A stretch of 64,000 nucleotides of DNA from Epinephelus fuscoguttatus (taxonomy: Eukaryota > Chordata > Actinopteri > Perciformes > Serranidae). Within the stretch, counting starts at the first letter, position 1, and every line of letters begins with the position of its first letter. Below the pieces are notes generated by a model. It did no database searches and had not been told where the DNA came from. It saw only the letters and a program-made list of their open reading frames with translations. The stretch lies in assembly GCF_011397635.1 (NCBI RefSeq), contig NC_064754.1, positions 30,546,543 to 30,610,542 on the forward strand, written 5' to 3'. The position numbers and the translations under genes are program-made. This document shows positions 1 to 13,250 of the stretch, piece after piece.

Positions 1-305
1 ATAATGCGATGTGTGAAATTAGCAGGATGTTGAAACAAGATTTAGGCTATATAAAGGCATATAGCCATGCCGTCACATATTAAAATGTACTCCTAATTCC
101 CAATAAAATCTGAATATTATGTTTTGTCCCAGTGCCGACATCTTGACATAACAAGATTTAAATTTTTGTGATCAAGTATTGGAATAGCAAAGCTTTATCA
201 ATTCGCAAGGTGACAAAACAATCTGTTCATTGTAATGACTACATAATTATGTCGACAACTTAAAGCTGTAGTTGATTACTTTTTTTAAAAAAACAGTTTT
301 TGTTA
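1..305. other. Unassigned AT-rich DNA
   Basis: No coding exon, RNA gene or recognisable repeat was seen here. Composition is AT-rich with short T runs. Confidence 0.4.
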
Positions 306-490
306 CTGTTAGCACTAAATGAGACAGATAATCTATGAAACAAATCATTCTTCTCTGCCTGCTCAATTGTCGTGTAGCAATTTTAATGGCCTTACTTACG
401 AAAGCAAAAACAGCAAATCAGAGCCGCAGACTCTCTAACACAGCTGTCAATCATGTCAATCACTGCTCGTGGGCAAAGACGGAGAAACTT
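306..490 (+). repeat. Partial copy of a fold-back MITE, cut by a LINE
   Basis: The stretch starting AGCACTAAATGAGACAGATA matches the left end of the inverted-repeat element at 48586-49229. The match continues through the AGCATTT/AGCAATTT-AATGGC and CTGTCAATCA segments. The match fades where LINE coding similarity begins near 488, so this looks like a half element interrupted by, or fused to, the Rex3-like LINE. Confidence 0.5.
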
Positions 491-2625
491 GGAGGGGGGT
501 GTTTGGGAGGAACAGCCTGCCTGACCTGCTCCTGAGTGATGTTTTTTTGGACATCTGTGCTAGTCATGGATTGGCCATAACGAACACCATGTTTGAGCAC
601 AGGGAGGTTCATAAGCATTCTTAGTACCAGGACACCCTAGGCCAAGAATCGATGATTGACTTTGTGGTCCTATCATCAAATCAGCAGCCATATGTGTTGG
701 ACACTTGGTTGAAGAGAAGAGCGGAGCTGTCAACTGATCACCTGCCGGAGAGACCTGGTAAACCCAAAATGTGTAGTGAGGGTGAACTCGGTACGTCTGG
801 CAGAGGCCCCTGTCTGTGAGGTCTTCAAATCCCACCTCCGGAATAATTTTTTGTGCATTGTGTGGGAGTTTGGGGGCATGAAATCTGAGTGGTCCATGTT
901 TGAAGCCTCCACAGTGAAGACAGCTGCTAAAAGTTGTGGTCAAAGGGTCGTCAGTGCCAGTTGTGGCAATCCAAGAACCTGAAGGTTGACAGCAGCAGGG
1001 AAGGAGGTCGTCAGGCTGAAGAAGGAGGCCTTTTGGGTCTGGTTGGCCCAAGGCCCCCCAGAAGCAGCAGACAGGTACCGGTTGGCCAGAAGGGCTGCAG
1101 CTGTGGTGGTTGCCGAAGCAAAAACCTGGGTGTGGGAGGAGTTTGGGGAGGCTATGAAGAAGGACTTTCCTCTGGCCTCAAGGAAGTTCTGGCAAACTGC
1201 TAGACGCCTCAGGAAGGGAAAGCAGGGCTTGTGGCTGTGTTCAGCAGAGAAGGAGAACTGCTGACCCAGACAGGAGATACTGTTGAGTGGTGGAAATAAC
1301 ACTTTGAGAAACTCCTGAACCTGGCCATCATGTCCTCTGTAGAAGAGGCAGAGTGTGAAGACACAGGGGAACCCTCGTCACTGAGGTAGTCAAAAAGCCC
1401 CCCAGTGGCAAGGCCCCAGGTGTGGATTAGATTCACCCTGAGATGCTGAAGGCTCTAGACACTGTCGGGCTGTCTTGGCTGACAAGCATTTTCAGTGTTG
1501 CATGGAGGTCGGGTACGGTGCCTGTGGAGTGGCAGACCAGGGTAGTGGTTTGCATTTTCAAAAAAGGGGACCGGAGGGTACTCCCATTATTGAATACCAC
1601 ACTGCTCAGCCTCCCTGGGAAGGTTTTTTTCCAGGTTGCTGAAAAGGAGGCTCCTTCTTGAGAGTTTGTCCATCCACTCTACATGTGTTTTGTGAACTTG
1701 GAGAATGCTTATGACCACATTCCTCAGGGAAGCCTTTTGGGGGGTACTGTGGTAATACTGGGTACTGGGGTCATTGCTATGAGCCATCCGTTCCCTGTAT
1801 TACCAAAGTTAGAGCTGTGTCCGCATACTTGACATAAAGTCAAACACATTCTCAGTGGGTGTTGGCCTCCGCCGGGGTTGTCCCTTGTCACCGATTCTGT
1901 TTATGATATTCATGGACAGGATCTCAAGGCACAACCAGGAGGAGGAAGGGGTCTAGTTTGGGGGCCTCAGAATTGCATCTCTACTTTTTGCAGGTCAGGA
2001 TGAAAGTCAACACCTCCAAGGCTGAAGCGATTGTTCTCTGCTATAAAACAGTGGATTCCCCCTGTCTGGGCTGGAAGAGAGTTACTGCCCCAAGCAAAGT
2101 AGTTCAAGTATCTCGGGTTCTTGTTCATGAGTGGGTGGAAAATGGAGCGTGAGATGGATAGGCAGTTTGGCAGCAGCGTCCCAACGTCCCAACCCTCACC
2201 TATGGCCATGAGCTTTGGGTAATGACCGAGAGAACGAGATCTCAGATACAATACAATGAGTTTCCTCCACAAGGCTCAGCCTTGGAGAGAGAGTGAGGAG
2301 CGCAGACGTCTGGAGGAAGCTTGCACTAGAGCCTGTGCTCTTTTGCATTGAAAAGGGCTGGTTGAGGTGGTTCGGGCATTTGATTAGTATAACTCCTGAG
2401 TGCCTCCCGTAAGAGGTGTCTTTGGCATGTCCAAGTGGTAGGAGGCCCTGGGGCAGGCCTAGAACATGCTGGAGGGATTACATATCTCATCTGGCCTGGG
2501 AATGCCTCAGGATCCCCAAGGAGGAGCTAGAAAGTGTTGCTAGATAGAGGGATGTCTGGGGTGCTTTGCTCAGCCCGCTGCCCCCGTGATCCAGGGGATG
2601 AAAATCAATATGATGAATGGATAGA
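488..2625 (+). mobile_element. Decayed Rex3/RTE-like LINE, 5' truncated
   Basis: This is a non-LTR retrotransposon relic. Conceptual pieces in several frames follow the usual order. The end of the endonuclease domain comes first ([15 protein letters not shown], then SMIDFVV near 650 and AELSTDHL near 725). A linker with RVNSVRLAEAPV and VWEEFGEAM follows, then the RT start near 1443-1640 (VGLSWLTSIF, WQTRVVVCIFKKGDRR, LLSLPGKVF). Further on are RT remnants near 1860-1930, and C-terminal motifs (TLTYGHELW near 2190, RWFGHLI near 2370). The 3' end shows ATGAATGGATAGATG at 2613-2627, a worn form of the GATG tail I associate with Rex3. Many frame breaks and internal losses make it non-functional. 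The family name is from memory of teleost copies; the LINE identity is secure. Confidence 0.8.
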
Positions 2626-2639
2626 TGCTTCAAAGACAA

Positions 2640-5600
2640 ACAGTTATTCCTTAAACAGCCCAAATGAAAATCATCATTTGCTTTAAGAGATGACAAAAAT
2701 AACAGTTCATGTTTGTCATGTTTAGTGGCAACAATCATTGTATTGCCTTGTTATCAACATCTTTGTTGCCATTTCCTCTCCTTTCGTCCTGTATGAATCC
2801 ACATAATCCAGGCTTGGACCTTGGTAGGGGTCATAACCATCTATATGGTGAGAAAAAAAAGCTTTTCTTCAGAGGAGTCCTATATATAACAGAGGTTGAC
2901 CTCAACAGCAGCTTTGCCATTTGCTGTTCTTAGATAAAATATCTACAGTACATGAATATACACATTCAACATGAACTACCCATCCATCCATTTTATCAAC
3001 AGGTCAACAGGTGGGATTCACCCTGGACAAGGTGTCAGTGTATCACCTGATCTGCGTGTCCTTGTGCAGTGGAAGGAAACCCACACAGTCCTTTATGACA
3101 TGGCTGATTCCTATGCCACTGAGGAGCATCCTCTAGAGGAGCCTTATCATCTTAAAGCAAAAGGAAATTATTGGCATGATGGACAGAGTCAACTGTGGCT
3201 GCAGCAAAAAACTCCTTAAGATGGATAAGGAAATTCAAGGAGGCAAGGCAGTTTATGTTTTGTCATGATGAGCAGAATAAGAGTAAGAACAGCTGTGACC
3301 GTGTTAAAATCAGATTCAAGTCAGCCACGGTTCTGACTAGTGACTAGTTCGGTCCTGATGCCATGACAAGCTATTAAAGGATGAGGTAAATAAATCCTGA
3401 CAGCACAACATGATGGGAGACAAAACGAAACTTGCCTGAAATAAAACAGATTAAAAGCAAAGTCAAGTGACAAATGTGATGACACAAACTATCACGATCA
3501 GGCCTCTAAAATAACAGCACTGCATAGATGGCTTTTCACATCAGGCAGTTTAACCCCAAGTGAAGAGGGTTTGACACTTGGTCTGACTGACAACCTGAGT
3601 TGTAGTTCTCTTCACAAGAGCCTCATCAAGTCCTCTTCCTACAAAACTCTTCATTTTAATGACACTGTCTCACTGCACCCTCTGCTGGAGCGGTTTCACT
3701 GTTACACTTTTCTGAATTCTGTGAATTACTGTTGGATATTGGATATTGATTTTCTGTATACAGACTTATTAAGAAAGGCCAAACTGTTGCACTGGGTGAC
3801 ATATCATTACAATAAACCTGAGCATCGCACTTTATTTTCAGTTGAACCCACTGACACTGTTCTGCTGCTGCAAATATATTCACAATGTGTGTTGAAACAA
3901 AACACACAAAATAGTTTCCATTTTTCACTCCTGTTAAATAACATTACCTAAAAACTACAGTGCCCCAGGCCCCAGCATTTGAGGACATCACTGTATGAAG
4001 CCTTTTTTTCCCAGACACATTCTCACCCCCAGTTTATCACATACCGATGCCTGTTCAGTGGCCCTACATGTCAAAATATGATGCTCTGAGTACCCCACCA
4101 AGGTCAGTTTTGGAGGCTCAGGAATGGCATTTCAGTGTGCCTTTTCAAAATAAACTACTGTTTTCACTGAAAATTTACAGTTTTCGCTGCATGCAGTCTT
4201 TTTTCAAAATAAACCTCAGATGTAGGTTTACTTCATTTTTTTTAGATTTACTTCCTTAGGTTTCCGCAGAAAAAGTACATGGTTAGGTTTAGAAAAAACA
4301 TCAGAGTTTGGCTTAAATTAAGTAGGCTATGTTGTACTGTAACATCACGACCTACATCATTCCTGTAGTATGCTAGACATACTAGCATACTATGCTACCT
4401 TGTCAAGCCCTTTTCACACAGAGCGTGCAAAGATCAGACCTCCGCCGATGAACCTATTCATTGTGAATGTGCTACCACGGCACAAGAGCGCACCACTCTG
4501 CCACCGAGCCGAGCAGCACGCCGCCAGCCTCCGCTTGAATTGAAATTTTTTTAATTTCACCGCACGACAGGATTCAGGACGACACCTCGGCGCGTCCAAT
4601 TGCAGAGAAGAGCCCGAAGGAGACCAGGAAGCGGTCACCATGGAGCTGTAGCTCCTGAACGAGCCTCTACTCCCCCAAATCCTGTCTTGCGCGCCTTGCT
4701 CTCCACTTGCTCTGTGCCCTACCCCCTGGTGGGCGCCGCGAAAATCGCACTCTGTGTCAGAGAGGCTTTATTAGATAGCTTGATTGGCTTTTGGTTTCAC
4801 ACGGGACATAAACAGTGGTGTCCTGGGTTAAAGTCCTCTGTATTTTTTGACCCATCCATCTGCCTTCCCACCAACCCTATGCAGACTTTCTCGCCAGTTA
4901 CTACAGCAGTTTCTAAGAGCATCATAAAATTACACTGCCTGGTATGTCTCATCCTGACACTAAAGGGTGCCTCGATGCGCTGGTGTCTGACAGCAAGGGC
5001 TACTGCCCAAGCATAAATATTTGACCAGCTAGCAGTGAGAGTGTGTTTTTTTGTTTTGTTTTGTTTTTTTAAATAAAAAGAAAGTATATTTTTGCGATCC
5101 ACTTTTAAAGACTTATATCTTAAGTAGGAACCATAATGCTCAAGGCTGAGTGCTGCAAACAAGATGGAGAATAGACGGACTAATGTGTTGGTTTTCTTCT
5201 TTCCACAGGATTTGTTCACAGTAAGAGAAACATAGAGCAATACCAGCCTTATCCTTCAAAGTTTTTTTTTTCACGTCAGCCTTCCAAAATGACTTTAACT
5301 CTAATCACCAAGTATATCTCCAAATGTCAAAAGATGCTTTTCAGGCTCTGACAATCATCCAGAGTATCCTAACAAAAGATGTTTCTGTGACATTTACTGT
5401 ATGCAAATTAACGCATCTAAAATGTCCCCTGTTTGCATCTGAATGCACAACATATTCAAGATATCCCACACAGACACAGTGCAGTTTTCGTATATAAATC
5501 CCCAGGATTTTGGTAAGAATGCTTTAGAGAAAACAGCTTTTATTTTTTGTATGCTCTACAAACAGAATGCCCTTCAGTATGGTCTCAGACATGACACACT

Positions 5601-5640
5601 AAAACGTTTCTTAATGTTTGCCTCAAACACTAAAACATTA
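2640..5640. other. Unassigned intergenic DNA
   Basis: No exon was recognised. Open frames at 2971-3219 and 3571-3951 have no familiar motif and are not flanked by convincing splice sites. A CpG-richer patch at about 4420-4740 stands out from the AT-rich surroundings and may be part of a nonautonomous DNA element, but its ends could not be set. AT-rich filler continues to about 5640. Confidence 0.4.
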
Positions 5641-5779
5641 ATATGAAATAATATGAAACATTAAATATGAAATGTTTTGATAGATCCTTGATTGTACCTT
5701 TGCTTGTATTTTATTTTCTTGTCTTATAGCTGTTTTTGTTTTATTTTTACCTCTTGGTGAATGTTTTATTTTTATGTGT

Positions 5780-5955
5780 ACCAACATGTAACTCCTATTT
5801 ATATGTCCCTGTAGAGCTCTCCTGCCCTAGGTGAGTTATTACTTTGTAAATAAAGGTTTCAGTCAATCAATACATAGCATTTTCAAGACTCTGCCAATCT
5901 AACACAATAACACAAACACTGTAAATAAATAAAACAATATAACACTGTCTATTAC
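5780..5955 (+). repeat. Interspersed repeat shared with 17804-17985
   Basis: About 175 bp match 17804-17985 with few changes, including CTCCTATTTATATGTCCCTG, TTTGTAAATAAAGGTTTCAG and TAAATAAATAAAACAATAT. The block ends in a TCAATCAATAC run, reminiscent of a LINE 3' tail. It may be an interspersed element rather than part of the LITAF segmental duplication, because its order relative to the other shared blocks differs between the two units. Confidence 0.65.
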
Positions 5956-6059
5956 CATAGAAACACATAATGTTGATTTCTTTTGATAGTGTTGCAAATA
6001 TATTATGTAATAGAAGAGAATAACAATTCAAAATTGTACAAATACAGTGTGATCCACAC

Positions 6060-6850
6060 CTATGATGACTGCACCTTTTCACATGATGCCCCACCTTCCT
6101 TCTTGCACATTGCAGTTTCATTTGTCTTGCTGTTTTTCTCAGTTGCCCTCAAACATCAGAGGAAGAAGCAGCACCAGGCTCTCACATATCCTTCTGACCA
6201 AGGTAAGCAGCATTACAGCTGTCCTCAAAACACACATACATACATAGGCTCAGAGGAAAAGGAAATACAAGCTATCAGACCCTGAAAGTTTCTCTTTTGT
6301 GTGATACTGATTTGTACTTTTAATCAGGAAACAGCAACTCAACAGCATTTTTTTTAAAGAAACATGCAGAGTGCTGCTGAGGTTTTGAGCAGCTCTATTC
6401 TAAGTTAGTCTGTTTCTTTAGATTGTGAAAAGCGTCATCTATCTCAGTACTCACTCTGAAAATCCCTGTAATGTAATGTCTTGTACATGGTGTTGAGGTG
6501 AACTAACAACAGTTAACCTCACTTAATCTTAGGATTCGTGTATTTGTTGCTTGGTCTTCATCTGTGTGCCAGTTAAAACTTTGGCTTTTCACATATGAAA
6601 CAAATCTTGGGGTCAAATCTTACCAACAGGTAATTTTATCTCTTTTTTTTTTTTGACTCTTTTAACATGATTATAAGTTGAATCATGATTATGGGTTTTG
6701 TCAGGACAAGCACTGCCTGAAACTCTAAATGCGTATGGTTTTGAGTCATTGAACAGGTGGACAGGTTAAACGAGATCTGCCAACTGACTCACCAGCACAC
6801 TTTATTCATGCCACTTCCCTTTTAGCGTCCCTACCTGTGCCAGCCTGCAG
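6060..6850 (+). repeat. Segmental-duplication block, matches 12600-13180
   Basis: Shared landmarks are the GAAGAAGCA..CCAGGCTCTCAC segment (6163 and 12717), ACATACATAGGCTCA (6238 and 12786), ACCAACAGGT (6622 and 12961), CATGATTATGGGTTTTGTCA (6684 and 13010) and GATCTGCCA (6773 and 13090). The copies are clearly diverged with indels. It marks the upstream part of the duplicated LITAF units. Confidence 0.6.
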
Positions 6851-6859
6851 TGGCCAAGA

Positions 6860-7890
6860 CAGTTCAATGCATGCAGCCTAAAAAACACATGCAAATGAAG
6901 ACGATATCAGCTTTATTTAGCAAAATGATGCAAAGAAATAAAATGCAAAGTAGAAAGAAGAACATTAACCAATTTAACAACACATACAGAAACCACAAAT
7001 TCACCAGGAAACTAAAAAAAGAATGGCTAAGAATTTTTTTTGTCAAACATTCTTATTGTGTGATATTGTTGTCCCACAAACATTCACCAACACGAACACA
7101 AACACAAACATACCAACTATTACTGTAGATATTTACTATAATACAGTATTAGCCTATTATTAATTAACAACATGTTACTGTAATCAGGTTCTAGTGTCCC
7201 ATGAGAACTTTTAAAGGATGAGGAAAATAAACCAGGCCTTTTACATCCAGGCATCTGGATCTGTTGCAGTAGGAAAAGCACAAGTGTTACCTAGACTCAC
7301 AAGTCAGCCTTTAGACGCTTTGCTTAACTAAAGACTGATGTCTTTCTCCCTGATTTTGTGTTTAGATGGGCGGATACAATTTCAGAGTTTAAAAAAACTC
7401 CCTACGTTGCAGAACCAATAGTAAATCCGCAGGGCGGTCCTTCGGTGGCTCACTGAACTCTTGTGCTCGTAAACATAGTCCGACTGCGTTAAAAGTTCTA
7501 AACAAAGTCACTGTAAGTCCTTCATTTCCACAATCTTGTGGACTGAGCACACGTTTGATTAAACGGAGTTAAATCTCTCAGCATCCATCTTCAAGCTCTC
7601 TGTGTGTTTGTGTCCTTGCGGACGAGAGGGCATGTCCTTTTAAAAAATGCAAGAGGCGCTGCTTTGGTGTTGGCCGTTTTCTCCGGTGTGTTAAACACAC
7701 TTTAGAAAGGAGTGTCCCCAGACTATGAGAAGATGGAGATCTCTGATTGTCTGGTGGCGAGACTAGGTGTTACCAATAACATTAATGGCGGGTCAGTTCA
7801 ATCCCCTGTCATTGCTTATTGGAGCACCCAGAAACAAAATTAGTTTAACCTGTGTTTTTCCTACTGTAATGCCTCATCACCATGCTGGTG
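6860..7890. other. Unassigned intergenic DNA
   Basis: AT-rich stretch, then a mixed-composition stretch at 7360-7760. Nothing coding was recognised. Confidence 0.35.
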
Positions 7891-7899
7891 ATAGCCGTG

Positions 7900-8370
7900 G
7901 CCAGAGGCATTATGTTTTTGGGTTGTCTGTCCGTCCATCCCATCCTTGTGAACACAATATCTCAACAACACCCCAAAAGAATTTCTTCAAGTTTGGCACA
8001 AACATTCACTTGGACTCAGTGATGAACTGCTTAGATTTTGGTGGTCAAAGGTCAAGGTGACTTTGACCTCATCTGTCTCATTCTTGTTAACATGATATCT
8101 CAAGAATACCTTGAGGGAATTTCTTCAAATTTGGCACAATGTTCACTTGGACTCAACAGTGAACTGATTGGATTTTGGTGGTCGAAGTTCAGTGTGCCCT
8201 TGCATCATAGCTTAAGAAAACCTTTATGGAATTCCATTAAATTTGACACAAATGTCAACTTGGACTGAAGGATAAACTGATTAGAGTTTTTGTAGTCAGA
8301 AGGGCAAAGGTCAGTCTTGCTCTGCATAAAACACTTCTCTGGCCATTGTTTGGTGTCACATCTCAAACAG
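7900..8370 (+). repeat. Degenerate tandem repeat, about 115-135 bp unit
   Basis: Three to four diverged units share the phrases TTCTTCAAATTTGGCACAA, ACTTGGACTCA, a GTGAACTG-type segment, and GATTTTGGTGGTC followed by AAAGGTCA. The CTTGGACT landmark recurs at about 8009, 8145 and 8259. Short open frames across it are by-products of the repeat. This looks like an internal array of a widespread teleost interspersed repeat. Confidence 0.7.
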
Positions 8371-8384
8371 AGGGGGAGACATTT

Positions 8385-8476
8385 GTTCAGATACTTATAT
8401 GGTGACACTAATCCTGGGTGTCCACTTTGAAATTGTATTCACTGTATAGATCTGTGCTGTCGGGGGGAAAGACGTG

Positions 8477-8510
<34 letters not shown>

Positions 8511-9400
8511 TGAGGCATTAACTGACACATTTTTCTCACTTGGGTGTGTTTACATTTCCCAACACAGCCATTAGTTGGTACTCCCTGAATTCAAACAGCC
8601 AGCACTCCTCTGCAGTATGATAACGCCTACTCCCAGTGTTAAGGCAGCTTCAGTACAAACTCATAGCAACTCAAGTCCTTTACATGCAAATACATTGCTG
8701 ATAAAGGATACCATTGTGCACTGGACACCTACTTTTTGTCTGTTTGATAAAACAGTGACACGAAAGTATAATTAACATAAAGCTGACCAACAGAAGAATG
8801 GGACTTTTGGTCATATGAGAGCAGGGATCCAATGACTGGTCTGACAATCGGTTCCATTATAATGTACAAATGCAATGCCAACAAACCAGCTTGTTTACAT
8901 ACAAGCACGTCATAGAGAAAGTGTTGTCACAACTTCATGGCTTTAAAATGCTTTATAACTTGATAAGCAAGTTTTCATACTTAAGAGAGAAGAGATGGAG
9001 ATACCAGGTTTCAGTCTGGACCAAGGGTGTGTGTAAAGGGATAGCATGGGCAGCACTGCCCTAAATGTGATTTCTTTCAGCAGAGAGCAGTGCCCTACCC
9101 CTAACCTAAACCGAATTCTAGGCTGAACCTTAAAAATCAAGTCTTAACCCTAAAACAGGCCTTTGAAGAAGTGAGGCAGAATGTCTTCTATTTCCAAAAA
9201 TGTCGTCCCTCTGTTGGTGAAGTCTGTCGGTCCTCACTATGTAGCACAAGAACACACACAAGTTAAATGAAGAAAAAAAACCTAAATGAAAAAGAAAAAC
9301 TAAACTAAAATGCAAAACAATGATTTTCAGGCTCTTGAGCGTTGCCACGTTTTATGTAGCACCATCTGTATTAGGGCACAGGGCATTGAACAGGAGCCTG
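8385..9400 (+). repeat. Segmental-duplication block, matches 18000-19110
   Basis: About 1 kb matches 18000-19110, with long stretches near identity such as CTTTACATGCAAATACATTG and AAGCAAGTTTTCATACTT. The block holds a CA run at 8489-8510. The later copy has much longer CA runs (18287-18341 and 18969-19013). It lies at a similar distance upstream of each LITAF-type gene, so gene and upstream region were probably copied together. Confidence 0.85.
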
Positions 9401-10060
9401 AAAATCTGTAATCTGTGTTTTGGAAGTCAATTTTACATTGGGGTGGGGTGGTGGGGTGCGTGGAGGGTGGGGTGATAGTACAATATCTGATGTCGGGCAT
9501 CTATTAGGGTTGAGTATCTGTACTCAGACAGTGTGGAATTAAAACAGGAAGTAGGTGGGACTTCAACCTGAAATAGATGTGGCCTAACCAGAAGCTGTTT
9601 TTTTAAAGACTGAAATTAATATGTTTTGACAAAAAAAAATTCTATATTTAATATCTATTAGAACAGGATTTACAGAAAAATCTCTGGATTGATCACGAGT
9701 TAGAGAGTAAATACGGCAACCCAAATCAGAATTTACCATCAGCATGAGGCACACTTTTTATTTGGATAATACCTGTACTTGTAAAAAGTAAAATCTCCAT
9801 ACCAGATATTAATTTCATTTGAGTATTCGGCTCAACCCCAACATCAGTGCAGTATTCAAGGTGTGTATGTTCTGGTGTGTACCTGGGTGTTAGTAAGCGT
9901 TAACTGTAGTTTGTTGTACATGGATATATTGTGTGTCTATGGACAGGCTGTCTTATCTTATCTTCCTTTTACTTCACTCTGAGAGATCAGAACTGCTTTT
10001 TGGATTACAAGGCTTTACTCTAGTTTATTTTTTCTTTCAAGCTTTTTCCCTGCTTTTCTC
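9400..10060. other. Upstream region of the intact LITAF-type gene
   Basis: It contains a G-rich patch at 9438-9473 (GGGGTGG repeats) and otherwise AT-rich DNA. A 5' noncoding exon is expected but could not be located. Confidence 0.35.
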
Positions 10061-10077
10061 CTTCTTCAGCAGATATC

Positions 10078-11659
10078 ATGGAAAAGGGCCAGGGACCTCC
10101 TCCAGAACTGGCACCGCCGTATCCTGGTACCCCTGGGGACTACAATGTGGGAGTCTACCATGCTCAGCCTGGCATCCAGCCCAGTAAGAGATCAGGACCT
10201 TCATCTGTATCATTTTATCTGCATGTTTTAGTCTAATATAGCTCTCATATTCTGGAAGTATTCCTGGTAGGATCCTTTTGGCGACTTGTTTGCCATTCTG
10301 TTCTCACATCCAGGTCAACAACCTGTTTACCTGCACAGCCCACAACAACCTCAAGCTGGTGAGTATCTCTCTCCAACTGTTTCTCACAAGTTATTAAAAT
10401 AACTTTGAATTTGCAGAATATAGTAAAAAGTCAGAGAGCTTTGAGTCCAGTGACTGGTTGGTGTGGATTGTTAATGTCAGGTGTAGGTGTCACAGAGTGT
10501 TGGGTGTCTCCCTCACAGTGACCCCGGTGGTGGTGGTGCAACACCTGCCGACTGATGCTCCTGGACAGATGATGTGTCCTCACTGCCAGAGCACAGTAGT
10601 CACTAAAACTGAGCACAAAAATGGTTTGCTCACCTGGTTGATTTGTGGTGGACTAGGAATCATCGGGTGAGTAGTGAACCCAACACACACACTCATATAA
10701 ACGTCATACAGAAATGTCATGGAATCAACTAATCTTTTCTCTCACCGTAACATAGTTTTAATTCAAGTTCAAATGTCTTGTATTTTTTTTCATTCCACTT
10801 CAAATATTATAAACATCAGTTCACCTGATCTGATTTTGTTTTTAATTGAAATGATGAGCTGAATGAATGTTTTAATGAGAGTTCACACATTAAATTAAAT
10901 TAAGTTTGTGAAGACACATAATAACCATATTAACACACTTCCCAGCATGCATTGTTTGAGGGTTAAAACTCTCCAGAGACCCCTCTTTTTCGTAGTTTGA
11001 AGAAAACATACGTATTGGAAACTTGCTGCATGTCTTCAATACATGTTAAGATGAGTCTCAACTGTTTTTTGTTTCTTTAAATACTACTACTAGTACCACT
11101 TCTACTAGTACTACTACTGCTAATAATAATAATTATAATAATTAACAATGCAAACCATGATGTTTAATATGGAGTTCAGTCCTCCTCCACTTCACTTATG
11201 ATCAAAGAGGGTCACTGTGAGCAGTCTTGCATGTTGTCTTTGACTTATCTCTGGTATAAGTTGACCTGAGTAGAAGACCCAGATGTAAATTCTATATGCC
11301 TAATGAAATATTGACTTTTCAAACTGAGCACAAAAAATGAATTGAGAATAAATCTGTCTGCAGCAATGTCAATGTGACTAAACAGTCATTAATTTAACTT
11401 AATGTCTCATGTAACTCAGTAGGTTTTATATGTTCAAAACTCATTGAATGATTTTGAGCCAGTCATTCCTTAATTTAGTTAACTCACATTTTTAAGGCAG
11501 CAGGGGAGTTTTATTCTTACTTATTCTTACTTCATTCTGATACTCCACACCAGCTGCTGGCCTTGCTGTCTCATACCATTCTGCGTGGATGACTGCAAAG
11601 ATGTGGAGCATACCTGCCCCCTCTGTAACAACGTCCTGCACATTCATAAACGCGTGTGA
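10078..11659 (+). CDS. litaf-like: LITAF-domain protein (intact copy)
   Basis: Four coding exons join in frame to 134 residues: 10078-10183, 10314-10358, 10519-10666 and 11554-11659, all with GT-AG borders. The N-terminal half is rich in Pro, Gln and Tyr. The LITAF domain follows: CPHC at residues 70-73, a hydrophobic Cys- and Gly-rich stretch at about 87-111 that enters the membrane from the cytosolic side, and HTCPLC at 119-124. The two CxxC knuckles bind one zinc in this family. Family members sit on late endosomes and lysosomes and act in endosomal sorting and inflammatory gene control. The length is a little below that of human LITAF (161 aa). The ATG lies in CTTCAGCAGATATCATGG, and the second copy begins at the matching codon, which supports it. 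It could be a LITAF or a CDIP1-type paralogue; teleosts have several, so the exact orthologue is open. Confidence 0.9.
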
Positions 11660-12240
11660 AACAGCACTGCAGTGTCAACACAGCTGAAGTGGCAGCAAAA
11701 GGTGCAGGAGTCAACCGTGACTAAATAAACATCTGGACAGGAGCCAAACCCCGTTGCGCAAATACAAGGGACGTCATCATGAACTCTGTACTAGCAAAAA
11801 GCAGGTTGTACGTGTATTTTACACAGTACTATACATATTGAAGATCAAGAAAAGCTGTGATTTAATCTTTTCTCTTATCTTTTGGTTTATTTTCATTGCA
11901 GGTTGAATGTTTATATTGATTATTTTTTATTTCAGATAGCTACTGAAGACTGAATATTTCAACATATACAAAATCAATCAATTTGTGTACCATTAGTCAA
12001 AAATCTTCTTCTTCTCTAAAAAAAGTTTTTTTGATATTCCAGTCTTTTAACATGATGATAAATTGTTAAATTTTGATGAAACACAAATGTTTCTGTTACA
12101 TAGCTATCATAGCTTAATCGTCATTTAGGTTTATGGATAAACTCATTGTGTTAACAATTGAGAGTCGGAGTCTTTGTATTGCAATGATAATCAGCTCACT
12201 GCTTGCACCATGAAATGATTCAAATGAATAAATCACTAAA
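11660..12240 (+). other. 3' UTR and downstream of the LITAF-type gene
   Basis: The first 90 bp after the stop (ACAGCACTGCAGTGTCAACA onward) are nearly identical to 22080-22185 after the second copy. An AATAAA lies at 11723-11728, soon after the stop, and could be the poly(A) signal. Further AT-rich DNA to 12240 partly resembles 22780-22950. Confidence 0.55.
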
Positions 12241-12600
12241 TAATCACCATTAAAATGTCACTTTTTTTCAATCAAAAGTTGCCAATAGGCATTTTTCAAA
12301 GTAAAAAATAATGTTGGTACTAATATATAACTCTTCAAACCATGAAGCAAAATAATGATTTTATGATTATATTTTGATCAATCTATGTTTTGTTTCTGTA
12401 ATGTGATCAAAATTTGACTTAAAATGCTAAAGCAGGTCTCAGTATAGATTGTATTTATCAAACATAAATAACACCATAAGTCCAAGCTAATATTGCTTTA
12501 ATGCAACTCTTAAAAACACTGTTGGTGCCTCAACAGCAAAATTGGACCACATGTTGCAGTGCCATCTAGAGGGGGTAGAGAGAAGATTAACACATGTAAT
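12240..12600. other. Unassigned AT-rich DNA
   Basis: Nothing recognised. Confidence 0.35.
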
Positions 12601-13250
12601 ATGTTAACATTGAGCTGTCCTCAGTGGTTCATCATCTGTGCAAGAGTTGAGTTTGAGAGTGAGACATTTTTATAGTTATACATGGGATAAGCATGGGTAT
12701 GCTGGTCCCTGCAGAGAAAGAAGCAATGCCAGGCTCTCACCCACCCTCCTGACCTCTGCATCTGTCTCAAAATGCAAAATACTTTACATACATAGGCTCA
12801 AAGTGAGAAGAATACATGCCAACAAAAACCTGAGGATTTTGTTGATTTATGATTATGAATTCAACAGTAATTTTAAAAAGCAGTATTGCTGAGGTTTTAA
12901 GCAGCTATTTTCTGTGTCTCACTCTAAACATCAGTTCACCTTTAGATAGGGTCAATCCTGACCAACAGGTGATTTTACAACAGACTAACCATGATTAGAA
13001 GTCAAACATCATGATTATGGGTTTTGTCATAGCAGATAGTGACTGGAACTTTGATTGCATGTGGTTTATGCAGACGGACTGGTTGAGCAAGATCTGCCAT
13101 CTCACTCACCACTTTACTTTAATTCTCAGTAAGTCACCTGTACCAGCCAACAGTCTCTGATTTGTATGATGGCCAAGAGAGCTTAATGGATGCAGCTAAA
13201 CAAATACAAATACATCTTCACATACAGTAGGTAGTTTTTAGCCAAGACTA
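12600..13250 (+). repeat. Segmental-duplication block, matches 6060-6850
   Basis: This is the diverged counterpart of the 6.1-6.85 kb block, in the same orientation. It marks the start of the second LITAF unit. Confidence 0.6.
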
